This document shows positions 54,336 to 64,000 of a stretch of 64,000 nt of DNA, in pieces. The stretch is taken from the NCBI GenBank assembly GCA_905221615.1, contig CAJNDT010005831.1:231501-295500 (forward strand). The letters run 5' to 3'. Numbering within the stretch: position 1 is the stretch's first letter; every line of letters starts with the position of its first letter. The notes below the pieces were generated by a model that was not told where the DNA came from, searched no databases, and worked only from the letters and a program-made list of their open reading frames with translations. Position numbers and translations under genes: made by a program. Origin of the DNA: Symbiodinium sp. CCMP2592. Taxonomy: Eukaryota; Sar; Dinophyceae; Suessiales; Symbiodiniaceae.

Positions 54336-57300
54336 GTGCCAAACCGGCTCGGGACTCTCTGCATGGGAAGGGAGGATGAGCAGGACGCCCTGGCACAGCT
54401 TGTGCAGCTCGTGCTGGACCGCACGGACGAGAGACCGGCTGTGCTGCATCGTGCGGAGTTCCTAAGCCTCGCAGAGCTCGAAGAGTGTGTGGCGGCGCTC
54501 TCCGTGTACCTTGGGGACTTGGAATCATTCTCTGGATTCCTGGGGATTTGCGTTCACCGCAGCTTCGCTTTGGTGGTGTCCTTACTGGCTTGCCTTCTGA
54601 ACAAGAAGGCCTTCATTTGCCTGGACCCGGCATTTCCAGCAAAGAGGCTAGGCTTCATCCTGGACGACTCCGGGCCAGGGGCTTTGTTGCTGGATGAGGC
54701 AACAGTCCACCAACATCCCCACCTTCCCTGCTTTTGCCGTCACTTCCTCCTGCTGGACCGACGAGGGCAGGTGTGTCAGACTGGTACGCAGCCACAGAAA
54801 CCAGGAGGTGAAGAAATCCCAAGCGGAGTCGCATATGCGATCTACACAAGTGGCAGCACAGGCCAGCCCAAGGGCGTGGTGGTCTCGCGGCCCAACTTGT
54901 ACCCCCGCTTGAACAGTGCACAAAGCGAGTGCACAAAGCACGGTAAAGCAGAGCTCAGAGAGTGGAGCCTAGGGCCTAGGTCCTAAGTTGATACTGAGGG
55001 TAGCGGGTGGTTTTGAAAGTAAGGCTCCAGCCGAGGCACAACTTGCTCTCCTTCTTCTTGGAGCTTCTTGGCCCCCGACTCGAAGGCTTCGTTTGGGTGG
55101 CCGTGACGACTTTCTGCTTTGATATCGCCCTTCTTGAGCTGCTCCTTCCCCTGATGTGCAGCTGCATGTGGCCTCGATGCATTTGGCCTGACCGGATTAA
55201 AGGAGACTTGCGGCCCGAGTCTAGGGGGTTGTAGGGCGTGTGGGATGCGACAGGTTGGATGTCGTGGGAGCGGAGATCTCCAAACAGGGGCCCGAGCTGA
55301 AAGCTCGTCTTGCCAAGTATCCCAGGCTTCGGCATGACTATTTTCATGCAGTTCGCATGCTCCATGGTGGCAGGTGAAGGCAAGTGTAGCGCCCTGGTGC
55401 AGGTTGGCTTTCCAGGCCACGCCCAGCAGCTACAACCTCCTCAGGTGCGGGGCGAGCGTGGTGAATAAAAGCAAGCATCGGAAGACATCTATCTATCTAT
55501 CTATCTATATATATATATATATATATACACATATGCATATGCTCGCCCCCAAATATCCACGCTATCGTGGTTCATGTGTGTATGTACATATATATATATA
55601 TTATAATATAATGAATTGGTCTGTGTGTCTCTCTGTGTGTGTATGTGTGTGAAACTCCTGTAACCGAGGAATTCCAGTAAAGCAGGGGGCCGGTGCTCTC
55701 CCTAGGGGTCACTGGCCAACGAAGACACCCGCAGGGAGGGGTGCAAACGAACCTGTTGCAAGATATGCGAAGGGCATCCAGGCTAGGCCAAAAAACCTGG
55801 CATGCCGAAAGGCTTGCAGTCAGGCACAAGGACACAAACATGCGTGTGCATGTTCTTGTAGCTCTCCACGACTATTGACTACATTGGAGGGATCGATGAG
55901 GAATGGATTGAGGGAGGGGGATCTGCAGCCAAATTTCCCTCGATTGAATAGAGCTACACGGAAGGGCACGGCTTTGTGGCATTGGTTGAGTGTTTGACCT
56001 TTCAAGAACTTCTGCACAAGTGGCAGGGGGAACAAGAATGAACAAGGCTTCCAGGGTCCGGTACAGGGAGCCGTTGTAGAACACAGCACTTTGTTGCGTC
56101 CTTTCCCGCAGCAGGTCATGTGGCTGGGCTCCTCCTGCAGGAGCTGTGCTGCTCTGCGGAGGCGAGCCCTTCCCTGCGTGGCTCAGCGAGTACGGCAGCG
56201 ACGTCTACCTCCACAACGTGTGCCTCTCCATGTCTGCTACAGTGCAGCTGTTGCGTTTTATTGGGATAACTTTGGATTTCGCCTCAGGTATGGTCCCACA
56301 GAAACGACAATTTGGTCGACGGCGGAGCATGTCGACGCGCCGGCCACTGGTGCTTCGGTGCCTGGATGGTTCGTTAGAATCAATGCCCTCGCTGCGGGCA
56401 GGACGAAGCCTCGAAGCTGCTGCAGGTTTCTATCGGGCCTCCCATCCGTGATACGACCCTGCGGCTGTGCAGCGACCCTTGTCTTGGTCCAGACATGCAG
56501 AAAGCTCCCGGACGGTGCCTTGCCGGTTGCGAGACAGCTCTTTTGCTTAGAGTCGATGCCTGCAAGGAGCGAGCTGAGCGAGTCGAGAAGTTTGAGTCCG
56601 GAGAAATCATCATAGGTGGGGCCCGGGATGGCCAGGGTCGCCGTTGAAGCCTCGCATTCGCTGAGCTGCCAGGAGGCGCTGGCGTGAGCCTGGGGCTGCA
56701 TGGCTTGACTTGGCTTCGTCTGGGTCCCTCCTCGGCTGTGCGGTTGTCGACTCGTCGTCTTCTTGCTTGCAGCGGCAGCCGTAGTCGCCGTAGTCGTGCA
56801 CTTCGCTCGGGTCTCTGCAAGTGTTGCGGTCGTCGAAGACACGGTCACTTGCCTACAAGGTGCACAACTGTTCTTGCGAATGCTTCCCTAGGTACTGGAA
56901 AAGGGAGCTCTTGACCCTCGAGCGCTTTACACCGTCTCTCAGCGGCGGCAAGGAGTTCCGCACAGGAGCTCAAGCCATGCAGTCTCTTTGGGCGGATATG
57001 CGCATGCTAGCATGTGCATCGACTGCAAACTCCAGGTCCCAAATCCGCTCTAAAGGCATGAACATGAGGAAGACCCGAAACTCCTTCCTGAGCCGTAGAC
57101 AGGAGACTTGGGACGCAGGGATGACAGTGGAAAGACCTACTGCCTGGGTAGGCCTGGAAGTGCCTGTGGAATGAACTCTAATCAGCATACCGGGAAGATG
57201 AAGCTTCGAAGCAGCCGCCAAATTGCTGCTCTAGCCCATGCCTTCCTCTGGCGAGGATAGATGAACAGGTCAAGGTCAATGGCTTCCGCTTGGAGCTGTG

Positions 57301-58074
57301 CGACGGGGCCGCAGAGAGTGCATGGATAAGGCTGGATAGCAGTTCGGTGTTTCATAGGGTTCCCAAGGTACCTAAAGGCGGCAGATAGTTTCTGTTTGTC
57401 GCTGGCAGACCTTCTGGCGAGGCGAAGTAGATGCTGCTTTGCGCGGCTTTCCCGAAGTCAAGTTCGGCGCCTGTGACGTGAGGACAGGGTTACCGGCCCA
57501 GATAATGTCTTCGGGGTCAGCTGACCAGAGTGCGATGAAGAGAGCGCCAGGCGGAACAGGCTCGACCAACCCGTCCTTGTGGCTTACGTGGTCTGGCGGG
57601 AAGGCGAAGGCCCCGTGTGCTAGCTAGAGGTGACTTTAAAGTCGTATAAGATCCTACAAGGGTTAGACCCTGCTTGGGAAGGAAGACTATCGAGAAAGTG
57701 TTGATTGCTCTGGAGTTGTCCCGAGATGCCACCGCAGCGCAAGCTTCTGCAGTCAAAGATGCTGCAGTAGTCTGTGGAGGTATGGACAGGCGAGGTCGAC
57801 TTCATGCCCATCTTCGACAACATCTTCCGGAGTATATGTGTCTCATCTGACGTACGCCGCATTCTTTCGTGCATTCGCGGCGGCGGCAACACAGAGCATG
57901 CGAAAGGTGGCCGCAGAAGACACTCGCTATGGACAAGCTGCCCTTGACTTTGAATGGTGTCTCGGTCTTGATGTGCACTTTCGGCCCAGCCGAACCTCAT
58001 GACGATGTTTCTTCTTGTTCGATTTGCAGGCAAGCTGGAGCGAAAGCGTTTGCCCGATCCTTGGCAACTCCAGG
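54336..58074 (+). CDS. NRPS-type adenylation domain protein, split gene
   Basis: Activates an amino or related acid with ATP to an acyl-adenylate. Exons and core motifs in order: 54336-54889 (A1-like LSLAELEE; A2-like LDPAFPAKRL; A3 YTSGSTGQPKG), 55036-55155 (A4 TTFCFDIALLELLLPL), 55254 onward, 55403-55444 (FQATPSSYNLL), 56115-56219 (LLCGGEPFPAWL), 56288-56357 (A5 YGPTETTIWS), 56426 onward (IGPPIRDTTL; A6 GEIIIGG), 56892 onward (YWKRELLTLERF, FRTG), 57256-57299 (A8 IDEQVKVNGFRLEL), 57422-57479 (EVDAALRGFPEV), 57560 onward (LVAYVVWREGEG), 57795-57837 (LRQHLPEYM), 57907-57956 (DKLPLTLNG) and 58030-58074 (A10 GKLERKRLP, catalytic Lys). Most junctions keep phase. A6 lies across two frames, and the exon carrying the end of A7 was not found. 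Neither a condensation domain nor a convincing carrier domain was seen, so it may be stand-alone, truncated, or continue beyond 58074. Substrate is unknown. Confidence 0.85.
55485..55655. repeat. CTAT, TA and GT microsatellites inside an intron
   Basis: A CTAT run (55488-55507), TA runs (55508-55527 and 55588-55600) and a GT-rich patch (55620-55652) all lie inside the 670-base intron 55445-56114 of the adenylation gene. Confidence 0.9.
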
Positions 58075-58079
58075 GTGAG

Positions 58080-58985
58080 CTGGTGCAGGACACATTCACT
58101 GAGTCCGGACTAATGTTCTAGCAACTCGCGGTAAGATGAGCCAGTGGTTTGAGGACCTTCAGGCGGACTGTCTCGTGTCTTGGAAGTTGTCAGAACTTCT
58201 GGCACTAAGTGGCAATCGAGTAGTTCTGTCCCCGCCGCTTGCTTCATGCATGCTCCTGCGCGACAAAATTTTTGGACCGAGAAGGATGATCAGCTGGAGG
58301 TCGGGCAAATGCACAAGCAGGGTGCCATGTGGTGCTCTTGCTGCCGCAAAGGGGCTTGCAACAGGAAATGACAACAGCTCCAAGTCCTCGAATATGCGAG
58401 GGTACGCGACTCATGGGTAGGGAACCGAGCAAGAAATCCTGAAGCATGTGGGGATCAGCAAGCAGAGGTGGCGACATAAGATGAAGGTGCGCCAGATTGC
58501 AGATGTGCCCAACGACACACGCTCCAAATGATCCAAGCTTCGCATTGCCTCGTCAAGTACATGGGGAATAAGAGATCCAAGCCGTTTTTTGCCCTGGAGA
58601 AGAGGACAAAGAGGAACACGAGCCGGCGAAGCCATCGGAAGCTATTCGGCTGCAGGAGGCGTCATTCGTATGGTTTCAACAGCAATCGAAAGTGTTTTGA
58701 ATCCTTCTCTTTGAGGTTCTCGTATTGTGGTGCCTTTCTCCGTAAAATGTGATCAGTTTAATGCTGTGGTGACAGCCGCTCAACGACGGATGCTGGCAGG
58801 TGTGTGCAACAAGTATGCCTACTGCCGACGCTTTGCGATTCCTCGTGTTGCAGGTCATTGAGGATGGGTATAACGCGTCGTCACGTCAGTCAATAGCCTC
58901 AATTTACAGAAACAAGACGCGGGACCTGCTTATGGGTAGTTCTGAGATTTGACGGCTGCCACTGCACGTTCGGAGCGTCTCTCAT
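58080..58985. other. Region after the adenylation domain, unresolved
   Basis: A following carrier domain would be expected here. A + frame at 58136-58270 reads KLSELLALSGNRVVLS, distantly like the FFxLGGxSL signature but without its serine. No exon border could be fixed. Other open frames show nothing recognisable. Confidence 0.25.
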
Positions 58986-58989
58986 GCCC

Positions 58990-59385
58990 GGGTCATGCCC
59001 TCATCTGCAGGAGCTGATCGAGGGCACGCTCCCGTGTGTCATGCACCAGACGACAGAGGAGAGTGACAGAGGCACCTCGCCCTGCATCACACAGCCGAAC
59101 TCTAGACCGTTTTCTAAGCATATCACCCGCATTCCAAACTCGATTCCGAGTATACTTATCTAGGCCTCTAGGGGTATTTAGAAGAGCTCTGTCATGAATT
59201 TCAGTCGCAATAATGAGGCCACCCTGGAGCCGCGGCTGAGGGAAGCACGGGAAGCCTGCAACGACTTCCAGGTGACAACTCAGTCCGAGACCAATCGACT
59301 TCGCCCGATCATGGAGTTGATAGTGGACCGCCTCGACCGGGCGAGTATCGCGCATATGCGAGGTCGTCAGGAGCACCAGAAGAAT
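58990..59385. other. Overlapping open frames, strand undecided
   Basis: A minus frame of 127 codons (58993-59376) and two + frames overlap. The + frames read LQELIEGTLPCVMHQTTE near 59008, and MNFSRNNEATLEPRLREA, then MELIVDRLDRASIAH, from 59194. The + reading fits the direction of neighbouring genes, but no family or border supports either. Confidence 0.3.
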
Positions 59386-59386
59386 C

Positions 59387-59585
59387 CGAACCCCAATACC
59401 CTACGCCCTAAACCCCAAGCCTCAAACCCTAAATCCCAAAACCCCACCCCAAGCCGAAACCTAAATCCACCCCCAAAAAACCTGCAATCCCCAAACCCTA
59501 AACCCCAATACCTTAAGCCCTCACCCTAGCCTACTTAATCCCCAATCCCTAAACCCAAAGCCTTTGGCCTTAAACCCTCATCCCT
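59387..59585. repeat. Degenerate CCCTAAA telomere-like array
   Basis: About 200 bases contain many CCCTAAA or near variants (CCCTAAACCCC, AACCCTAAATCCC, CCCCAATCCCTAAACCC). This is the complement of the TTTAGGG telomere repeat reported for dinoflagellates. The units are out of register and mutated, so it is an internal relic and not an active end. Confidence 0.7.
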
Positions 59586-59639
59586 ATGCAGCCAAGCAAA
59601 TGTTGACGCCAAAGGAGAGGAGTGGCGGCACCTGGGTCT

Positions 59640-60070
59640 GACTTCATCCATGGCTGCGGCCTTCGGCATTGCACTGGGGAGCCTGGGTTGCCTTTGTCTG
59701 GTGCTCAGTTTTAGAGTTTCTCGAAAGAGCTTTCCAGGAGGAGCCTAAGCCTGCAGTGGCCGCAGAGACGCTGGCCGGCGCTGGGTGCCGCGACCATGTT
59801 CGAGCCCCTCAGCGAGAAGTAGAATCAGCGAGAAGTAGAGAGAAGCAAAAGCGGAAGCGGAAGCAGGAGCAGAAGCGCAGGAGAGAGTTCGAGGTGCGGC
59901 ACGGTCTCTCGCCTGGTGGCCAAGCTGCTCCAGGACGAGGCCGTGGCCGTGGAGGCGACCGAAGCGGCTCCGGCCTCTGTCGGACGCCAGGGCGGCGCTG
60001 CGCGGCACGTGGCCTCCCTCGGCAGCCTTTGCATGACGGCCCAGGCGCAGGTCTCTAAATCTTTGAGGCG
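59640..60070 (+). CDS. Possible exons, basic charged segment
   Basis: A + frame at about 59820-59900 reads SREKQKRKRKQEQKRRREFE. The adjoining stretch reads SRLVAKLLQDEAVAVEATEA in another frame, to about 59980. Both look like protein but their order and joining are unclear. They may be upstream exons of the gene at 60366. Purine-rich sequence could mimic the first. Confidence 0.3.
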
Positions 60071-60365
60071 CGGGCTCTGGGTTCCCTGACAAGCTCAGGC
60101 CATGGAGCACCTGAGCTTGAGGCGATGGCCGGGACCTTTTGACTGGGTTTTCTCTGCACCTGAGATGGTCACCCACTGCCTCAAGGATGTCGGGCCAGCT
60201 TTCATGGTGTAATGTTTGAGCACAGCGGAGTTCTGCAGACTCTGCTGTTTCGATGACCCTGAGGACGGTTTTGCAGCCTTCCTTGATCCGTCGTGCTATG
60301 TTGCAACTGCGTGCCGAGCTGAGGTAGTTTGAGCCCCTGTTCCGCCAGCAGTAGTCAGTCGAAGG

Positions 60366-61791
60366 TTGTACAAAGGCGGAGCAAAAGTGCCATGCAAATT
60401 GCATGAAGCTGGTGCTTGCAGGTGCAAGAAGGCAGGCCACAATATTTACTCGCCCATGTTGCATCGGGATGTGATCTTCAATCACCACAACCCAATGATC
60501 CCTGCCGACTACGAGTTCCTCCAGTCTTGTGTGCTCTCCTTCCAGCATTTGCTCAAGGGCTGGACGGCAACACCTGTCGACATCTCGCAGGAGGACTTCG
60601 TGCTCTTTCTCCTTTTCAACCTGGAGCGGCGAGTGGAGTTGAAGGATGCAGCAGTGCTGGAGCTCTTCGAAGAACTCCTAAGGCAGTCGCAGCTGCCCTT
60701 CCGGCTGCTCGTAGTGAAGGTTGTGACGAAAGCTGCGGATGCACCTCAGGAATCCCTCTTGATGCAGCGCTCTGTGGAAGCGGCCGGGGCCGGACAGAAA
60801 TCCAAAGTGCAGGAGCTCTATGTGCACGAGCTGCAATGCCAAGGCAGCCATGATGGCTGGCGCTTCAGCGACGATGCGGACTTCCACGCGCTCGACAGAA
60901 TCATCCGCAGCCACTGTCCGGAATTCAAGCTCTTTGCCGGTGCGCCGACGATTGCTTTGCTTCCCTGCAGTTCCGAGGGCTGCCAGTACCTCTGCACCTG
61001 GCTTGCAGGCCACTGCTGCCACCGCTGCTCTAGCAAAGCTGGCTGGCACGGCCCTCGTTGCGACCGTCACGGCTTAGACCAGGACCAGGAGGGGTCGGTC
61101 GAGCCTGTAACAGGCTACAAACCTTCCGGGCAGCTCCGAGAGGGCCACCCGGGCAGCATTTCAAGGGCGGAGCGATTTCGCAGCTCCCTTAGTCAGGCCC
61201 AAACACAGGGCCAGGGCGGACAGCGCCCGTCACTGTCGTTGCAGACTTCGGCCCTCCGCCGGCTACAGCGCTGCCTCAGAGCCACCGAAGCCGAGACTGA
61301 CGAGACTCGTCTCTGCGAGAGCTGCGAGAGCTTCGAGGCTTTGGGGCATCCGATCCATGAGGGGCCAAGCTGGAAGCTATGGTGTCCTTTGGAAGCTAAC
61401 CTTTGCACTTCTTTGAAGCTCCTGAAAGCCGCTCTCTTGCAAGCAGCTCTGCTCTGATTCGCTTCACGACGCTGCCCTGCAGCTTGCCAGGAGCGATTTT
61501 CAGATGCCAGGGCGCTGCTGCTTGGCCCCACGAGGGCCTTCGAAGCCCTGCCCGACCTCACAGGCCAGGAAGCGGGAGCTGGAGAGGATCAGTGAGAGCT
61601 CCGCTCCTCTGTCGTCATGTCTTGATGTGTCTTGAGAGTGCTGAGTTTGGTTTTGGTCTTTGGTGTTTGGGGCTGTGACGTGGACAGGTGCTGGCTTCCA
61701 GGAGGTGTGCCGCTTCAAGCAGAACACGGCGCCTTGGCTTGAGCTTCCTCACGATAAGGCCTGGACCCTGGACCGAAGCGCCTCCAGCTAA
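60366..61791 (+). CDS. Unknown multi-exon protein with Cys/His N-terminus
   Basis: The longest unassigned frame is open from 60366 for 363 codons. Residues about 5-40 contain CKLHEAGACRCKKAGH, then MLHRDVIFNHHNP, a possible zinc site. Then follow helices (SCVLSFQHLLKGW, DISQEDFVLFLLFNLERR, VLELFEELLRQSQLPFRLLV) and a segment near residues 165-205 (GWRFSDDADFHALDRIIRSH, then EFKLFAGAPTIALLP). The frame probably leaves the exon near 60960-61080. A later exon at about 61488-61590 reads ERFSDARALLLGPTRAFEAL, then PDLTGQEAG. The last, 61689-61791, follows GGACAG-G and reads GFQEVCRFKQNTAPWLEL, then HDKAWTLDRSASS with stop TAA. The composition is strongly gene-like. I do not recognise the family, so no function is proposed. 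Confidence 0.55.
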
Positions 61792-61794
61792 AAA

Positions 61795-62540
61795 AATGGT
61801 TAGGGTCCGGAGAGCTCAGCAGGAACTCCCTGCAGAAGAAAGGGTCTTCAGGGCCGCTTCAATCCCCGTTGCTGTCAGGACCTCTTCGCAGTTACAGCCG
61901 GGGACAACGGGCCGGTAGAGAAGCTTCCAAGGAGAGCTGGGAGGGGTGTTGCTGGGAATGCGGGAATTCGCATGAAGTTGGGAGGACACCGGAGGAGTTC
62001 GTGGTGCTGGCCAGAGATGCGATACAGACAGTGCAATCCTGATCCCCAGCTTTCTCGCCTGACCATGGACGGACAAGACCCTTCAAAGCTGCGGATACTG
62101 GCAAGTTGAACACCGGCCACTTCTGGAAGCAGTGGGACGAAAGATGATCTCCTAAAATAGCCGACGCTAGCGATTCCAAGAAGGCCGTAGGGGAATTAAG
62201 TTTGGGGTCAAACACTTGTGGAGCAGGCCCTAGGGGTAAAGACAGGAAGCACGACGTTCGACGACTTCGTGTGCAATCGGCAATGCATCGGAAGCATTGC
62301 ATTGATGAGATGAGAAGATTGCTGAGCACTCGTTCGAGACTTGCGCTGGAGGTCTCATTTGCTTCCTAGCGGCCTAAATTTGGGCTGGTGCGGTGCAGCT
62401 GTTTGAGGCCTTGCCTTTGGTGGTTTCGGTTCATGCAAGTCCAGCATTGTTCGTTGTTGGCCGATTTATTCTGCTGTGGCCTGCGAAACAAGCGTGGCCA
62501 TCCCCAGAGTGATTCGGACACTTTCGGCATTGTTGGTGCG
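61795..62540. other. No supported gene
   Basis: A minus frame of 145 codons (61892-62329) and several + frames are open but unmotivated. Confidence 0.3.
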
Positions 62541-62545
62541 GTAGG

Positions 62546-63160
62546 TTGCAAATTGTGCACCATGAGACAAGCACTACCTCACCACCCTTGCCAGATACGG
62601 ACTCTACGCCTTCGGTTGTACGTCAGTTGTGGTGTTCCTGTGCCATGCCCAAACTCGACGGGCACGACCCAGACTTCGTCCAGCAGCACACAGGCGGCAC
62701 CAAATGTTGCGGGAACTTGTGCGTGAAAGAGCTCTGCAAGATCGCAGAAAATGGCTCGTCGGATGCCGAGGGGTTTGGCGCCGATACGTAGGATTTTTGA
62801 AGGCGCGACTAGGTAAGTTTGACAGCACTTCCAAGATCAATCTCAGCTCGTCCTTGTAACGTGGCGGTTGGACTTGCAACTTTCACAAGTGTAGGAAAGG
62901 CTAATTGGGCCACTCTAGCGCTGACATGTCGCCGGTCCCCGCAGCTGTTAGCTCGGAGATCCAAGCGGGCGGCGGCGCCCGCGCGACCCGAGCCTCAGGT
63001 TCCGTGCTTTACCCTGCGAGAATGGAACCTTGCCCATGCCCGGCTTGCTGCAACGGAAGAGGTCATGTCGGTGAAATCCATCCGCGAGCAGGACGGAAAG
63101 GCCTTCTGCGAGACAGGGACAAATACTGTGCAACACATGCAGCAAGGACAGCGGTAAGAG
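62546..63160 (+). CDS. Possible split gene, Cys-containing
   Basis: A + frame at about 62640-62790 reads PKLDGHDPDFVQQHTGGTKC, then CGNLCVKELCKIAENGSSDA. A second frame at about 62990-63157 reads VPCFTLREWNLAHARLAAT, then EEVMSVKSIREQDGKAFCET. Both look gene-like with different frames, as expected for exons. No family was recognised. Confidence 0.35.
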
Positions 63161-63489
63161 CTGTGCTGGTAGCACCCGGCTGCAGGTAGCAGTGAGTCAC
63201 AAGCGGCAGACAAAGCTGTTTGTATTATCATACAAGCAGCACCAACCAAAGACAGTCATTGGCCATTCGGCTTGTGAGTGCCAGGCGCTGCTGAAGCGGT
63301 GGCTTCCAGAGTGCTCCAAACCAGACAGCGAGGGCGGGAGGGTCCGGTCCAAGAAAACAACGGCAAAGTAGCTTTATCAAGCCCCGGGTCCTCTTAGGTG
63401 TGCGGAGTAACCAATCTGGTACGTGATGGTCTGTACCCAGGCAGTATTGCCATATGCTAGATGACGAGTGGCTGGAGGCTCCAACACGC

Positions 63490-64000
63490 CTTGGGTTTTG
63501 GGTCGAACTGGGTGCCTACTCCTGTTCCGAGTTTGGGGGGCTTTCACTTCGGGCAGAGGGGAGCCCCGCCAGGTACTCCAACAATGCCTTTGGACTCGAC
63601 AATGCTGGATGTCTGGTCTCTCCCGGCGTTCCGAGCTTGGATGTGGCCTTCAACATTTGACTCCTCGCTCTTCAGGGCTTTCAGCCCTTGAATCAGGTGC
63701 TCGACAGCTCCAAGGGCGAGGATTGGAACACGATCCTGGAGAAGAGCCTCGAGCCTGACTGGCCCAGGGCCCGCAAGGCCAAAGCGGCCAAAGCCTATAC
63801 TATACCCACTCTTTGTCGGCAGGTGTGCACACAACGGTTGTGCGTTCAAACCGCAATATCTTCAAAAAGCAAATCGAGGCGAAGTGCAGTTGCCAAAGAA
63901 TGGTTTAGTGCAGAAAATCTATGCGTCATTCGATATCGCCGCTCCCCAACACAAGGTGCCTTGTATAAGAAGCTGCTAGACAGAGCTGAATTGGGGTTCA
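63490..64000 (+). CDS. Partial unknown gene running off the window edge
   Basis: A + segment at about 63490-63690 reads VPTPVPSLGGFHFGQRGAPP, then LDVWSLPAFRAWMWPSTFDS. After CTTCAG-G at 63676 another frame reads GFQPLNQVLDSSKGEDWNTI, then LEKSLEPDWPRARKAKAAKA, and stays open to the last base. It may leave the exon at the GTGTGC near 63823, since the residues beyond are less gene-like. The segment has a good acceptor and balanced composition. The gene is incomplete and its family is not recognised. Confidence 0.5.

Noticed and set aside
61892-62329. Minus-strand frame of 145 codons
   Set aside because: No motif, no splice support, and direction opposite to neighbours.

Overview
This looks like nuclear DNA of a dinoflagellate, most likely a Symbiodiniaceae-type genome (inference from gene architecture; no species marker was seen). 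The recognisable genes are eukaryotic. Most are cut into exons of about 20-120 bases. Nearly every intron that protein homology fixes ends in AG and is followed by an exon starting with G. Many introns start with GC instead of GT. That combination is a known dinoflagellate signature. Every gene I can recognise is on the + strand, which fits the long one-directional gene arrays of these genomes.

Layout. 0-5 kb: a frame-broken coding relic between two copies of a dispersed repeat, then tandem duplications and degenerate G-rich repeats. 5.6-6.0 kb: an RS/RD-rich protein. 6-9.9 kb: microsatellites and nothing recognisable. 10.4-11.9 kb: a split zinc-finger gene of RING2/IBR type. 12-16 kb: repeats. 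17.2-19.8 kb: an intronless protein of about 23 ankyrin repeats with a ubiquitin-like N-terminus. 20.6-22.6 kb: triplet and TG/TA microsatellites. 23.3-24.1 kb: an unknown split gene. 24.8-29.4 kb: a serine carboxypeptidase (family S10) whose 22 placed exons can be read almost end to end. 30-51 kb: long microsatellite tracts with scattered coding exons of unknown genes. 51.1-52.4 kb: an intronless CLK/LAMMER protein kinase. 52.8-53.5 kb: triplet repeats. 53.6-54.2 kb: the end of a gene with a ubiquitin-interacting-like motif. 54.3-58.1 kb: an NRPS-type adenylation domain split over at least twelve exons, with most core motifs from A1 to A10 present. 59.4-59.6 kb: a degenerate CCCTAAA telomere-like array. 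60.4-61.8 kb: an unknown multi-exon protein. 62.5-64 kb: further coding exons, the last running off the window edge.

Functional links are loose. The RS-rich protein and the CLK kinase could act in the same process, since CLK kinases phosphorylate RS domains of splicing factors. The RING2-type protein, the ubiquitin-like/ankyrin protein and the ubiquitin-interacting-like motif all point to ubiquitin signalling, but nothing shows that they work together. The carboxypeptidase is probably secretory or lysosomal, and the adenylation domain activates an amino or related acid. No operon logic applies. Exon borders given here come from reading-frame phase and family motifs, not transcripts. Two genes, the ankyrin protein and the kinase, lack introns in an intron-rich setting, which fits the mRNA retroposition known in dinoflagellates.
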